In this document: positions 45,980 to 56,429 of the stretch, one piece after another
How positions within the stretch are numbered: the first letter of the stretch is position 1
Layout: each line of letters begins with the position of its first letter
Assembly (NCBI RefSeq): GCF_034479375.1
Contig: NZ_CP140155.1
Coordinates: 4,998,501-5,062,500, forward strand
Direction of reading: 5' to 3'
Source: Rhodopseudomonas palustris
GTDB lineage: Bacteria > Pseudomonadota > Alphaproteobacteria > Rhizobiales > Xanthobacteraceae
Length of the DNA stretch: 64,000 nt
Position numbers and translations under genes: made by a program
The notes under the pieces: generated by a model
What the model saw: the letters and a program-made list of their open reading frames with translations, nothing else
Told to the model about the DNA's origin: nothing
The model's database searches: none

Positions 45980-47359
45980 TTAGTTCAACGCGAGCAGCCG
46001 GCCGAACGGCTGCACGGCATTCGCGTGGCTCTCCGGCACCGCCCAGATCACCGGCCAGCGCGGCTTGAAATCGGCCGGGCCTTCGAGATCGGTCAGCACC
46101 ACGGCGATGTCCGGTCTGTGGCGGTCGGCTTCGGCCAGCAGCGGCGTGAAGTCGGTGCCGCCGCCGCCGGCAAATTCGATCTCGCTCAGCACGAAGCGGC
46201 GGCCGGGTTCGAAGAACTCGACCTGCCGCACCCGCTCGTCGCCGATGATCAGCACCAGCCCCGCTTCCTGCCGCCGCGTGATGGTCTCGATCTCGCGCGC
46301 GAACCGCTCCATCACCCTATCATCGATCGAGCCGGAGACGTCGATGATCAGCGCCAGCCGCGGCTCGTTTTTGGTGGCGGAGAAACCCGGTTCGAACGGC
46401 ATCCGGTGTTGGCCGGCGCGGCCCTGATTGGCGATGTAGGAGCGCGCCGGCCGCGACCAGGTCAGCGACGGCTTCTTCGCCAGCCCGCGCGCGAGCTGCA
46501 CGCGCAGCACCTGCGCCCACGGCGTGCGGGTGCGCGGCAGGTCGGCGATCAGCGCCCGCAGCATCGAGAATGCGCCGTCGCCGGCGTGGCCGCGCAGGAT
46601 CCGCTCGCTCCATTCGCGGGCGTGCTCGGCCTCGTGCTCCGGCGCGGATTGCGATTCCGGGTTCGGCACCAGATCGCGGGCGCTGCCGGCGCCGAGTTCG
46701 CGGACCTTGGCGGAGCGGGAGCCGTCGGCGCGCTGCTCCGTACTTTGTTGTTGAGATTCGGACTGCGACTGGGACTGGTCACGCCCGCCGGAGCCGGACG
46801 CATCGGCCTCGGAGCCCGCCTGCGACTTGTTGCCGGATTTCGACTTGCCGTTGTTGCTGTCGCTGTCGCGGTCGTCGATCGCGCGATACAGTTTCTCGAC
46901 GTCCCATTCCAGCAGCGCCGCCTCGACGTCCTGTTCGCGCTTCAGCGCCTTGGCGAGGATCTGCTCCAGCATCACGGACTTTTCCGGCAGCGTCAGCCAG
47001 CTCAGATGCGCCAGCGTCGAGTTGACGATGGCGTCGGCGCAGACGTTGAACAGTTCGAGGTCGACGTCGCCGATCACGCGCTGCAGTTCGACGAAGCGCT
47101 GCGGATGGCGCAGCGCGATGTGCAGCACCTCGTGGGCGACGAGACCGACCTGTTCGGGCAGCGGCAGTTTCTCGAACGCCGCGCCGTAATACACCGTGGC
47201 GCCGTCGGTGATCGCCACCACCGCCGCCGTATCGCCGTCCGCGGGCAGGTCCTGATGCCGGACCCACAGCGCCAGCCCGCCGGTGGAGGGCGCGAATTCG
47301 ACCATGCGCTGGATCGCGCGGGTTCCGCGATGGCAATACAGCGCGGCGGCGTCACGCAT
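45980..47359 (-). CDS. DUF2201-like metallopeptidase/VWA protein
   Basis: A 459-aa protein with two parts. The N-terminal domain has a zinc-type H76-E-x2-H80 motif (VAHEVLHIALRHP), as in the putative metallopeptidase part of DUF2201. A long Ser/Asp/Gln-rich low-complexity linker follows (about 165-225). The C-terminal part (about 320-450) is the VWA-like domain with DVSGSIDD as the metal site. It overlaps the MoxR-type gene by eight bases. In such pairs the ATPase is thought to act on the VWA protein. The substrate is not known. Confidence 0.85.
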   Translation of the reverse strand: MRDAAALYCHRGTRAIQRMVEFAPSTGGLALWVRHQDLPADGDTAAVVAITDGATVYYGAAFEKLPLPEQVGLVAHEVLHIALRHPQRFVELQRVIGDVDLELFNVCADAIVNSTLAHLSWLTLPEKSVMLEQILAKALKREQDVEAALLEWDVEKLYRAIDDRDSDSNNGKSKSGNKSQAGSEADASGSGGRDQSQSQSESQQQSTEQRADGSRSAKVRELGAGSARDLVPNPESQSAPEHEAEHAREWSERILRGHAGDGAFSMLRALIADLPRTRTPWAQVLRVQLARGLAKKPSLTWSRPARSYIANQGRAGQHRMPFEPGFSATKNEPRLALIIDVSGSIDDRVMERFAREIETITRRQEAGLVLIIGDERVRQVEFFEPGRRFVLSEIEFAGGGGTDFTPLLAEADRHRPDIAVVLTDLEGPADFKPRWPVIWAVPESHANAVQPFGRLLALN

Positions 47360-48461
47360 CCTGCAGGTCCATCTGCCGGCGTTCGCCGTAACGGGCGTAG
47401 GCCGGGCTGTCGAAGATCGCCGCCTCGAGGCCGTGCTCCAGCGCGCGCTGCATCAGCAGTTCCATCGCCAGCGTCTGCGCCTCGCGAATCGGCAGCGGGA
47501 CGTTGCCGCGAATATCGGGCAGTTGCTCGATGATCTCCAGCGCGCGGGCCAGCGTCGGCTGATCGGTGCAGGCCGCCAGCAGGCCGTACAGCATGCCGTA
47601 CAGCGCATCGAGCGTCTTCGGCAGCAGCGCCGCCGTCTCGGGGCCCGGCCGCGCGGCCAGCAATCGCACCACGTCGGTGCCGGCCTTGATCTCGCGCAGC
47701 ACGCCGAAGAACTCCGCCGCATTGGCGGCGCCGATCCGGCCCTGCACGAACAGCCGCTTGGCCGCATCGGACAGGCCGGACTTCAGCACGTTGGAGATGT
47801 CCTCCCAGCCGCGCGGGCTGGCGCCGATCAGATGATCGCCGGCGAGCTGCGCCTGGGTGTCGTCGAGCTTGTCCGGGCGGATCTTCAGATAGGCCATCAC
47901 TTCCGGGGCGAAGTCGCGCGCCATGGCGTGGGCGAGGAAGGCGTCGATCGCAGTCTGGACGTTGAAGTGGAACATGCGGTCGGCGAGCGCGGTGCCCATG
48001 TCGTGGCTGATCGCGCCGTGGAAGCTCGCATTGCCGGCGGCGACCACCAGCCAGCCGTCCGGCAGTTCGTAATTGCCGACGCGGCGGTCGAGGATCAGCG
48101 AATAGGCCGAGATCTGCAGCCGCTGATCGGCGGCGGTGAGTTCGTCGAGGAACAGCAGCCCCTCCGGCTGGTCGGGCGACGGCAGGAATTCCGGCGGAAA
48201 CCACACTGTCTTGGCCAGCGCCTCGTCGGCGTAGATCGCGCCGCGGATATCGACCGGCTCGATCGTGGTGAGGCGCAGATCGACCAGCGGTACCTTGTAG
48301 TGCTCGGCGACCTGACGGACGACCGACGACTTGCCGACCCCGCGCGTCCCCCACAGCATCGACGCGCGCCTGCGCAGCGTCGGCTCGCCGTATTGCTCGA
48401 TCAGCGCCGCCTTGGCAGCCGCAATCGAGACCGGGGGGATGTTCATCGGGTTGCCGTGCAT
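47352..48461 (-). CDS. MoxR-type AAA+ ATPase (second one in the window)
   Basis: A 369-aa AAA+ ATPase. Walker A is G38-TRGVGKS45 and Walker B is GLLFLDELTAAD, followed by VVAAGNAS with the sensor-1 Asn. Unlike the ATPase at 21118-22116, its N-terminus is short and the C-terminal helical region is longer. Start ATG at 48461, with GAGGA five bases upstream. It overlaps the DUF2201-like gene and lies 15 bp after a two-TM protein gene, so the three form one unit. Confidence 0.9.
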   Translation of the reverse strand: MHGNPMNIPPVSIAAAKAALIEQYGEPTLRRRASMLWGTRGVGKSSVVRQVAEHYKVPLVDLRLTTIEPVDIRGAIYADEALAKTVWFPPEFLPSPDQPEGLLFLDELTAADQRLQISAYSLILDRRVGNYELPDGWLVVAAGNASFHGAISHDMGTALADRMFHFNVQTAIDAFLAHAMARDFAPEVMAYLKIRPDKLDDTQAQLAGDHLIGASPRGWEDISNVLKSGLSDAAKRLFVQGRIGAANAAEFFGVLREIKAGTDVVRLLAARPGPETAALLPKTLDALYGMLYGLLAACTDQPTLARALEIIEQLPDIRGNVPLPIREAQTLAMELLMQRALEHGLEAAIFDSPAYARYGERRQMDLQDA

Positions 48462-48476
48462 CGATCGAATCCTCGC

Positions 48477-49541
48477 TTAGGTCTGCTGAACGTCGAGAGT
48501 CTGCGGTGCGGCCGTCTCGATCTCCGGATGCCAGGCGGCGTGCGTCATGCGGCGCGGGAACGGCGGGATCTCCATCGATGGAATATCGCGCATGCCGAAC
48601 GCGCCGATCATCAGCAGCGGCGGCGCCCCCATCAGCAGCAGATTGACGATGGAGTCCTGCGGGATCTCGACCAGCGTCAGGCTCGCGGCGCCGAGGATCA
48701 GACTCGCGAAGAACAACAGCGGCAGCGCGCGGCGCAGCGCGACACCCCAGCGCGCCCGCGCCAGCGACTCGTGGTAGGCGGCCGGCGGCTGCGACAGCGT
48801 GCGTGTAAGATGCGAGACGGTCCTCTCCAGCCGCTGTTCGATCAGGCGGCTCAATTCCGGCCCGGAGCCGCGCACCTTGACCTTGCCGCTCCAGCCGGCC
48901 TTGCTCTTGCGCAGCGGCGACCACGCCCAGCCGATCACCGCGAGCAAATCCTCCGGGACTGCGACGCCGGCCGTTTTCGGCGTGAGGTCGATCTCGGCCG
49001 GATACCCCTTCACCAGCGGCGCGCGCATCACCAGGGTGAAGTTCGAGATCTCGGCCACGCCGCGCAGGAATTCGCGATCAACACCGGCCGGGTCGGGCGT
49101 CCTGGCACCGCTGCGCGGCACCAGGCGATAGCTCAACGCCACGGTCGTGCCATCGATCGAGGGGAATTGCTGCTGCGGCGGCACGCTCTCGATCCGCGCC
49201 AACAGCACGCCGAGATCTTCACCCTGGGTTTCCAGCGTCGCCGTCAGGCCGCTGTCCAGCGTCAGAGTGCGCGTGAGAACACTGAAGCCGGGGCGCGGAT
49301 GGTCGAGCTGCAGGATTTCGCGGACGTCGTTGCCGGCGAGATCGGGATCGGCCTCGTCATGCTCGTGCGTCACCGGCTTGAACACCAGTCGCCGCCCGAT
49401 TCGATCGCTGGCGGCGAGATCGACGTGAAAGTCGCGGCGAGTGAACGGCTGCACCAGTCCGAGGATTTCGTGGTGCGTCAGTGGATGTGCCGATGAATCG
49501 TCGTGACCGGCCGAGGCGGTCAAAAGCCTTGCGTAGTTCAT
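48477..49541 (-). CDS. Unrecognised protein with two C-terminal membrane segments
   Basis: A 354-aa protein I cannot assign. Residues 1 to about 270 are soluble, with conserved-looking stretches (HHEILGLVQPFTRRDFHVDL, DHPRPGFSVLTRTL, LVMRAPLVKGYPAEIDL). Two membrane segments follow (about 277-297 and 301-320), with a short tail ending FPRRMTHAAWHPEI. It is the first gene of a three-gene unit with a MoxR ATPase and a metallopeptidase/VWA protein, so a membrane-bound client or anchor is plausible. No ribosome site is clear at the ATG at 49541. Confidence 0.7.
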   Translation of the reverse strand: MNYARLLTASAGHDDSSAHPLTHHEILGLVQPFTRRDFHVDLAASDRIGRRLVFKPVTHEHDEADPDLAGNDVREILQLDHPRPGFSVLTRTLTLDSGLTATLETQGEDLGVLLARIESVPPQQQFPSIDGTTVALSYRLVPRSGARTPDPAGVDREFLRGVAEISNFTLVMRAPLVKGYPAEIDLTPKTAGVAVPEDLLAVIGWAWSPLRKSKAGWSGKVKVRGSGPELSRLIEQRLERTVSHLTRTLSQPPAAYHESLARARWGVALRRALPLLFFASLILGAASLTLVEIPQDSIVNLLLMGAPPLLMIGAFGMRDIPSMEIPPFPRRMTHAAWHPEIETAAPQTLDVQQT

Positions 49542-49692
49542 TATCGTTCAACACCTCCGCATCGGTGCTTCACCACATGACTTGCATTGGCAATTAACAG
49601 CGTTCGCGCTGCTGATTGCAACCCGAAATCAAGAGCCATGTAATGATCGCAGGGAGCACCGCATCACATATGCGTGCGGCGCTCCGACAGTG

Positions 49693-50676
49693 TCATGCAC
49701 TCATAACAGGTGCGTCAGACTTCGCTGACACAGCCAGAAACTGGTCGTACGAACGCGCCACCTGATCGAGGATTTCGAAATGCATCATCGCACCAGCATC
49801 GAACTGGACGATGGTCCAGTTCGATCGTCCGGCGACGCGGCTCTTGTGGCGGTAATCGACAAAATCCCCGCGGACGCCGTAGGCCATCCAGACCGGCAGG
49901 CGCAGCGACTCGTAGACGCTCAGAATGTCCTTGCTGAACATGTAGCCGGCGACGAAGTAGTAGGGCGCATAACGCGCGCCGGGTTGATGGGTAGTATGGT
50001 AGTCGTACTCGAGCATCGATTCGTCGATGTTCTTCGAGCCCCACGCCTTCTCGAGGAATTTGCGAATCACCGGCCTCGCCGTCAGCAGCTTGAAGAAGCC
50101 CTCGTCCCACAGCCGGAAGCGCAGCGCGCTCAGCAGCCAGGATTGGCCCCGCGTCGCGGGCGCGCGTTCGTCGCGCGCCTTGCCTTCGAAGCCGGTCGGG
50201 CTGATCAGGCCGAGGGTGGCGATTGCTTCGGGCTTCTCGGCCGCCGCGCGGGCAGCGAACTCGCACGACAGCGACAGCGCCAGCACGTCGATCGGCTGCG
50301 GTCCGTGAATTTCCTGCACGCGCGCGATGGCGGCGTGCACCGCGTCGGTCATCATCCGCGCGGTGTATTCGCGATCATCGCGATCCGACTGGCCGAAGCC
50401 GGGGAGGTCGACCGCGTGAACAGGGCGGTGCTTGGCGTAGTGGTCGTACAGCGTCTTCATCTCGAACGCCGAGCCGGCGGCGTTGACGCTGTGCACCAGC
50501 AGCAGCGGCCGCGTCGTATCGTCGCTCGACGCGAAGCCGAGCGAATAGGTCGCGAGCCGACCGACCTTGGTGACGATGTCGGCGCGGGTGCCTCCGACCG
50601 GATTGGCAAGACTCGACCGCGCGTAGTTTTGCGTGGCCGTTTCCGTCTCGAATGTTTCGCCGCTGACGACTGACAT
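49693..50676 (-). CDS. Alpha/beta hydrolase with atypical nucleophile elbow
   Basis: A 327-aa alpha/beta fold protein. The usual G-x-S-x-G is A-L-S-L-S (VLALSLSCEFA). The oxyanion region reads LVHSVNAAG, where HG is usual. The DLPGFGQSDR segment is typical of the fold. The final His is in AMMHFEILD. Function unknown. It may be an esterase acting on products of the neighbouring peptide-uptake locus. It is 200 bp from the M81 gene and has its own A+T-rich upstream region with a 7-bp-arm palindrome. Confidence 0.82.
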   Translation of the reverse strand: MSVVSGETFETETATQNYARSSLANPVGGTRADIVTKVGRLATYSLGFASSDDTTRPLLLVHSVNAAGSAFEMKTLYDHYAKHRPVHAVDLPGFGQSDRDDREYTARMMTDAVHAAIARVQEIHGPQPIDVLALSLSCEFAARAAAEKPEAIATLGLISPTGFEGKARDERAPATRGQSWLLSALRFRLWDEGFFKLLTARPVIRKFLEKAWGSKNIDESMLEYDYHTTHQPGARYAPYYFVAGYMFSKDILSVYESLRLPVWMAYGVRGDFVDYRHKSRVAGRSNWTIVQFDAGAMMHFEILDQVARSYDQFLAVSAKSDAPVMSA

Positions 50677-50717
50677 TTGCGTCCCCTTGGAGAGTGAATC
50701 TGAGGGAGCAAATGGCG

Positions 50718-50736
50718 TGGAACTCGTTCAGTTCCA
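50718..50736. promoter_or_regulatory. Perfect inverted repeat upstream of the alpha/beta hydrolase gene
   Basis: tggaact-cgttc-agttcca lies about 40-60 bp before the start at 50676. The arms are 7 bp and exact. The size and position suit a repressor or activator site. Confidence 0.5.
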
Positions 50737-50876
50737 GTGCTGAAAGCGTGAAATGAAACTAATCAATGAAAATTGGTATCTGCGTATATGAGGCGGAGTG
50801 AGTGCGGCGTCACGACGCGACTCCGCCCGTACTTTCTGAGACAATCCGCGCGTCACGCGCGATTGACGTCAACTGA

Positions 50877-52388
50877 TTAGTTGGCATTGCCGCCGAGAAA
50901 CGGCTGTCCATTCGGCTTGACACGCACGCCCGGGCGCAGGCGTGTCCACTGCAGCGACGCGGTGTCCGCCGGCATCGCACCGGGCGCGGCGCAGATCAGC
51001 AGCCGCTCCGCGATCGGCTGGAAGTCGGCGCGGAAATGCACCGAGCTCTTGACCACGAGGATCGCCTGTTCGGTCGGCTCGATGCCGACATAGCGATACA
51101 TCGCCTGATCGGCGAGCTGCGCCTTGTGCGAACTGACGACGATTCGAACGTCGCCGATGCGCAGGCACGCCGACGGCCCCATCTCCATCTCGCGGCCGCC
51201 ATAATAAGGACCGGGTGCGACGAAACGGCCGTCGGACAAGCGCTCGACGACGAAACTCTCTTCGTAAGGCGCGTCGCCGGCGATGCCCGACTTGCCGCCG
51301 AGCGCGAGCCTGATGGTCGCGCCGACGCCCGCGGCGTGCGCGGCTTGCGCCGAGGCGGGATCGTAGATCGCGCCGATCGCGGCGCGCTGCGCATTGTTGC
51401 GCACCAGCGCGCGCAACATGCCGGTGGTGTCGGAATCGCCGCCGGCCCCGGGATTGTCCTGGGTGTCGGCGATGATCACCGGCTTCGCCGCGCCGCGTGC
51501 GATCTCCATCGCCAGACGGACGCCGTCGTCGGGCGAATGGATGGTGCCGTCGAAATCGTTCTCGTGGCCGATCACCAAAGCGGCGACCTTGTCGGCAGCC
51601 GCATCAGCGTCGGCTTGCGTCCGGCCATAAGCGAAGACGCTGGGACCGCAATCGGGGAAATCGGCGGCGGGAAAGCCCGGCGCGAACGACAGCGTCGGCA
51701 CCGCGTCGCTCTCCAGCGCGGCGAGCTTCGCGTAGATGCCCCTGGTCGGCTCGTCGAAGGTGCATTGCCACGAGATCGGGATCAGGAACGGCAATTGCCG
51801 GAACGCCTTGGCGAACCGCTGGCCGCTGCTCAACAGCAGGGCGAGATGCTTCGCCGCGGCGCGGCCGGTGTCGGCCATGTCGACATGCGGATAGGTGCGG
51901 TAGGCGATCAGCGCATCGGCGTGCTCGATCATCGCCGGCGTGACGTTGGCGTGCAGATCGATGCTGACCACCAGCGGCAAATCGGGGCCGATCAATCGGC
52001 GGACGCGGGCGAGAATCTCGCCTTCGCCATCGTCGAGATGGTCGGTGACCATGGCGCCGTGCAGATCGAGATACACCGCGTCGAGCGGACCGGCAGCCGC
52101 GATGCCGTCGATCATCGCTTTGACGACGCGCTCGAACGCGTCCTCGGTGACATGCGCGGAGGGACTGGCGCCGCAGGCGATGGTCGGCACCATTTCCCAG
52201 CCGTTGCGCTCGGCGTCCTCGACGAAGCCGGCGAGCCCGACATTGATGCCGCGCATCACCTTGAGCACGTCGGCGCCGGTGCTCATCGCCGGCCAGCCGC
52301 CGCCGTGCACGAACGCCTCCCAGGTGGCCTTGGTGGGTGCGAAGGTATTGGTCTCGTGCAGGAAGCCGCCGACGGCGATACGGGTCAT
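50877..52388 (-). CDS. M81-family metallopeptidase (MlrC-like)
   Basis: A 503-aa protein of the MlrC/microcystinase C family. It opens with GGFLHETNTFAP and contains LDLHGAMV, SIDLHANVTP and DTQDNPGAGGDSDTTG, all typical of the family and likely to bind metal. MlrC degrades linearised microcystin in sphingomonads. Most homologues, including this one, sit beside peptide ABC transporters, so a general role in peptide or amide breakdown is more likely than toxin degradation. It has no signal peptide, so it is cytoplasmic. It follows the transporter ATPase gene. Confidence 0.9.
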   Translation of the reverse strand: MTRIAVGGFLHETNTFAPTKATWEAFVHGGGWPAMSTGADVLKVMRGINVGLAGFVEDAERNGWEMVPTIACGASPSAHVTEDAFERVVKAMIDGIAAAGPLDAVYLDLHGAMVTDHLDDGEGEILARVRRLIGPDLPLVVSIDLHANVTPAMIEHADALIAYRTYPHVDMADTGRAAAKHLALLLSSGQRFAKAFRQLPFLIPISWQCTFDEPTRGIYAKLAALESDAVPTLSFAPGFPAADFPDCGPSVFAYGRTQADADAAADKVAALVIGHENDFDGTIHSPDDGVRLAMEIARGAAKPVIIADTQDNPGAGGDSDTTGMLRALVRNNAQRAAIGAIYDPASAQAAHAAGVGATIRLALGGKSGIAGDAPYEESFVVERLSDGRFVAPGPYYGGREMEMGPSACLRIGDVRIVVSSHKAQLADQAMYRYVGIEPTEQAILVVKSSVHFRADFQPIAERLLICAAPGAMPADTASLQWTRLRPGVRVKPNGQPFLGGNAN

Positions 52389-52417
52389 GTCGTGTTTCTC
52401 TTGCTGAGTCTGCGTTT

Positions 52418-52512
52418 GTCATTCCGGGGCGCTCACGCAGTGAGCGAACCCGGAATCCAGAGGTGGTGAAAAGGGAGATTCCGGGTTCGCGCGACGCGCG
52501 CCCCGGAATGAC
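52418..52512. repeat. Palindromic repeat, family A
   Basis: gtcattccggggcgctcacgcagtgagcgaacccggaatcc to gcgccccggaatgac, in the 141-bp gap between the ATPase and M81 genes on the same strand. Confidence 0.87.
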
Positions 52513-52529
52513 TCGGGGAGGGGTGGTGC

Positions 52530-54191
<1,662 letters not shown>

Positions 54192-54210
54192 CCGCAAGTG
54201 AGCGCGTGCG

Positions 54211-54362
54211 CTCCCTCTCCCCGCATGCGGGGAGAGGGCCGGGGTGAGGGGGCGTTTCCGCGAGGCCGAGAGGCTCGGCTGCGTCGATGCGCCCCCTCAC
54301 CCGACAGGCTTCGCTGCGCGAATCCTGTCGACCTCTCCCCGCGCGCGGGGAGAGGTGAGGGC
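54211..54362. repeat. Palindromic repeat, family C
   Basis: ctccctctccccgcatgcggggagagggccggggtgaggg to ccgacctctccccgcgcgcggggagaggtgaggg, between the permease and ATPase genes of the transporter. Confidence 0.87.
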
Positions 54363-54411
54363 GGTGCGCTCAGCAGGGCATGTGCAAAATCTGATCGCGC
54401 GTCGCTCGTTG

Positions 54412-55302
54412 TCATCGTGCGCCCTCCCGCTGTTTCATGCGCGGATCGAGCGCGTCGCGGGCGGCGTCGCCGATCAGGTTGACGCTGAGGATCGCGATCG
54501 ACAGCAGCACGCCGGGCCAGAAGATCAGCGACGGCTTGATCTGGAACAGCGCGCGGCCCTCGGCCATGATGTTGCCCCAGGTCGGCGTCTCCGGGCTGAT
54601 GCCGGCGCCGAGAAACGACAGGATCGCTTCGGTGAGGATCGCCGAGGCGCAGATATAGGTGCCCTGCACGATCAGCGGCGCGATGGTGTTCGGCAACAGA
54701 TGCCTCACCATGATCTTGGGCAGGCTGGAGCCGAGCGAGATCGCGGCCTCGACATAAGGCTCCTCGCGCGCCGACAGCACCACCGAGCGCACCAGCCGCG
54801 CGACACGCGGGATTTCCGGAATGGTGATCGCGATCAGCACCGTGGTCAGGCTGGCGCCCGACAGCGACACCACGGCGATCGCCAGCAGGATGCTCGGGAT
54901 CGCCATCAGGCCGTCCATCAGCCGCATCATCACGGCGTCGATCCATTTGAAGAAGCCGGACACAAGGCCGATGACGAGGCCGATCGCGATCGAGACGATC
55001 GCGGCGCCGACGCCGATCAGCAGCGAGATCCGGCCGCCGTAGAGAATCCGTGACAGCACGTCGCGGCCGTAGGCGTCGGTGCCGAGCAGGAATTCCGCGC
55101 TCGGCGGCTTCAGCCGCTGCGCCGGCGCCAGCAGCAGCGGGTCGTGCGGCGCGAGCCACGGCGCGAACACCGCGGACGCGACGACCAGCGCGAGGCAGAC
55201 CGACGCGGCGGCGATGATCGGGCTCGAGTACAGGAATCCGAGCTTGTGCCCGAACGGCCGCGTGATCGGGATCGAGGATTCGGGGAGACTGTCGATGGCC
55301 AT
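54412..55302 (-). CDS. Peptide ABC transporter permease (DppC-like)
   Basis: A 296-aa inner-membrane permease with an N-terminal OppC-type segment (LGTDAYGRDVLSRILYGGRISLLIG) and six predicted helices. The ABC-binding EAA-type loop (EAAISLGSSLPKIMVRHLLPN) sits in the second half. Its start is 10 bp after the dppB-like stop, so translation is probably coupled. Confidence 0.94.
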   Translation of the reverse strand: MAIDSLPESSIPITRPFGHKLGFLYSSPIIAAASVCLALVVASAVFAPWLAPHDPLLLAPAQRLKPPSAEFLLGTDAYGRDVLSRILYGGRISLLIGVGAAIVSIAIGLVIGLVSGFFKWIDAVMMRLMDGLMAIPSILLAIAVVSLSGASLTTVLIAITIPEIPRVARLVRSVVLSAREEPYVEAAISLGSSLPKIMVRHLLPNTIAPLIVQGTYICASAILTEAILSFLGAGISPETPTWGNIMAEGRALFQIKPSLIFWPGVLLSIAILSVNLIGDAARDALDPRMKQREGAR

Positions 55303-55312
55303 CGCGCGCCCC

Positions 55313-56254
55313 TTAATATCTGATCCGCGGATCGAGCAGCGTATAGGCCACGTCGATCAGCAGGTTGACGGCGACATAGATGCCCGAGGTCAGCAGGATC
55401 ATGCCCTGGATCACCGGATAGTCGCGCGCCAGCACCGCGTCGACGGTGAGGCGGCCGATGCCGGGGAGATTGAAGACGCTTTCGGTGACGACGACGCCGG
55501 AGATCAGCAGCGCGAAGCCGGTGCCGATCACGGTGATCACCGGCACCGCGGCGTTGCGCAGCGCGTGGCGCAGTAGCACGCGGCTTTCGGTGATGCCCTT
55601 GGCGCGCGCGGTGCGGACATAGTCCTCGCCGAGCACGTCGAGCATCGCCGCGCGGGTCATCCGCGCGATCAGCGCGATGTAGATGAAGGACAGCGTCAGC
55701 GTCGGCAGCACCAGCCGCTCGAAATACGGGCCGAAGCCGCGCGCCATCGTGCGGAAGCCCTGCACCGGAAACCAGCGCAGCTCGATGGCGAAGATCTGGA
55801 TCAGCACATAGCCGATCACGAACACCGGCACCGAGAATCCGATCACCGACAGCCCCATCACGAAGCGGTCGATCCAGGTGCCGTGCTTCCACGCGGCGAC
55901 GACGCCGAGCGGCACCGCGACGACGATCGAGAGGATGATGGTGAAGATCGCGACGCTCAGCGTCGGCTCGATCCGCTGGCTGATCATCTTCAGCACCGGC
56001 ACCTGCGAAATCAGCGAGACGCCGAGATCGCCGTGCAGCAGCTTGCCGACCCAGGTGACGAACTGGATGTAGAGCGGCTCGTTGAGGCCGAGCGACGCGC
56101 GGATGCGCGCGAGTTGTTCGGGTGAGGCGTTGTCGCCGGCGAGGATCGCGGCCGGATCGCCCGGCGTCAGCCGCAGCAGCAGGAAAACGACGAGCGCGAC
56201 CACGCCCATCACCGGAATCGCCGCGAGAATGCGGCGGATCAGATAGCCGAGCAT
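55313..56254 (-). CDS. Peptide ABC transporter permease (DppB-like)
   Basis: A 313-aa inner-membrane permease. It begins MLGYLIRRILAAIPVMGVVALVVF and has the OppB-type lines FLLLRLTPGDPAAILAGDNASPEQL and VRTARAKGITESRVLLRHALRNA (the EAA loop). It pairs with the DppC-like permease. It lies 175 bp after the M20 peptidase gene. Confidence 0.94.
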   Translation of the reverse strand: MLGYLIRRILAAIPVMGVVALVVFLLLRLTPGDPAAILAGDNASPEQLARIRASLGLNEPLYIQFVTWVGKLLHGDLGVSLISQVPVLKMISQRIEPTLSVAIFTIILSIVVAVPLGVVAAWKHGTWIDRFVMGLSVIGFSVPVFVIGYVLIQIFAIELRWFPVQGFRTMARGFGPYFERLVLPTLTLSFIYIALIARMTRAAMLDVLGEDYVRTARAKGITESRVLLRHALRNAAVPVITVIGTGFALLISGVVVTESVFNLPGIGRLTVDAVLARDYPVIQGMILLTSGIYVAVNLLIDVAYTLLDPRIRY

Positions 56255-56429
56255 CGGGGCTCCATCGCTGATGCAGGATGCCGATTAGCAGAATTTATTC
56301 GGAGGCTGGTGTGCGTCATTATCGAATGGACCTGCGGTGAACGAGATTCAGTGATCGTCAGCACAATCGTGAGCAATTCCCATGCCACGGAGTGTGGCAT
56401 GGCAATGAATGCTCCGCCGTCAGCAACGC

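Noticed and set aside
47283..49496. 737-codon plus-strand open frame antisense to the MoxR/VWA module
   Set aside because: The minus-strand genes carry Walker and VWA motifs. The plus-strand frame is a composition artefact.
56381..56402. Hairpin catgccac-ggagt-gtggcatg near the end of the M20 gene, considered as a terminator
   Set aside because: The stem is good but no T-run follows in either direction.
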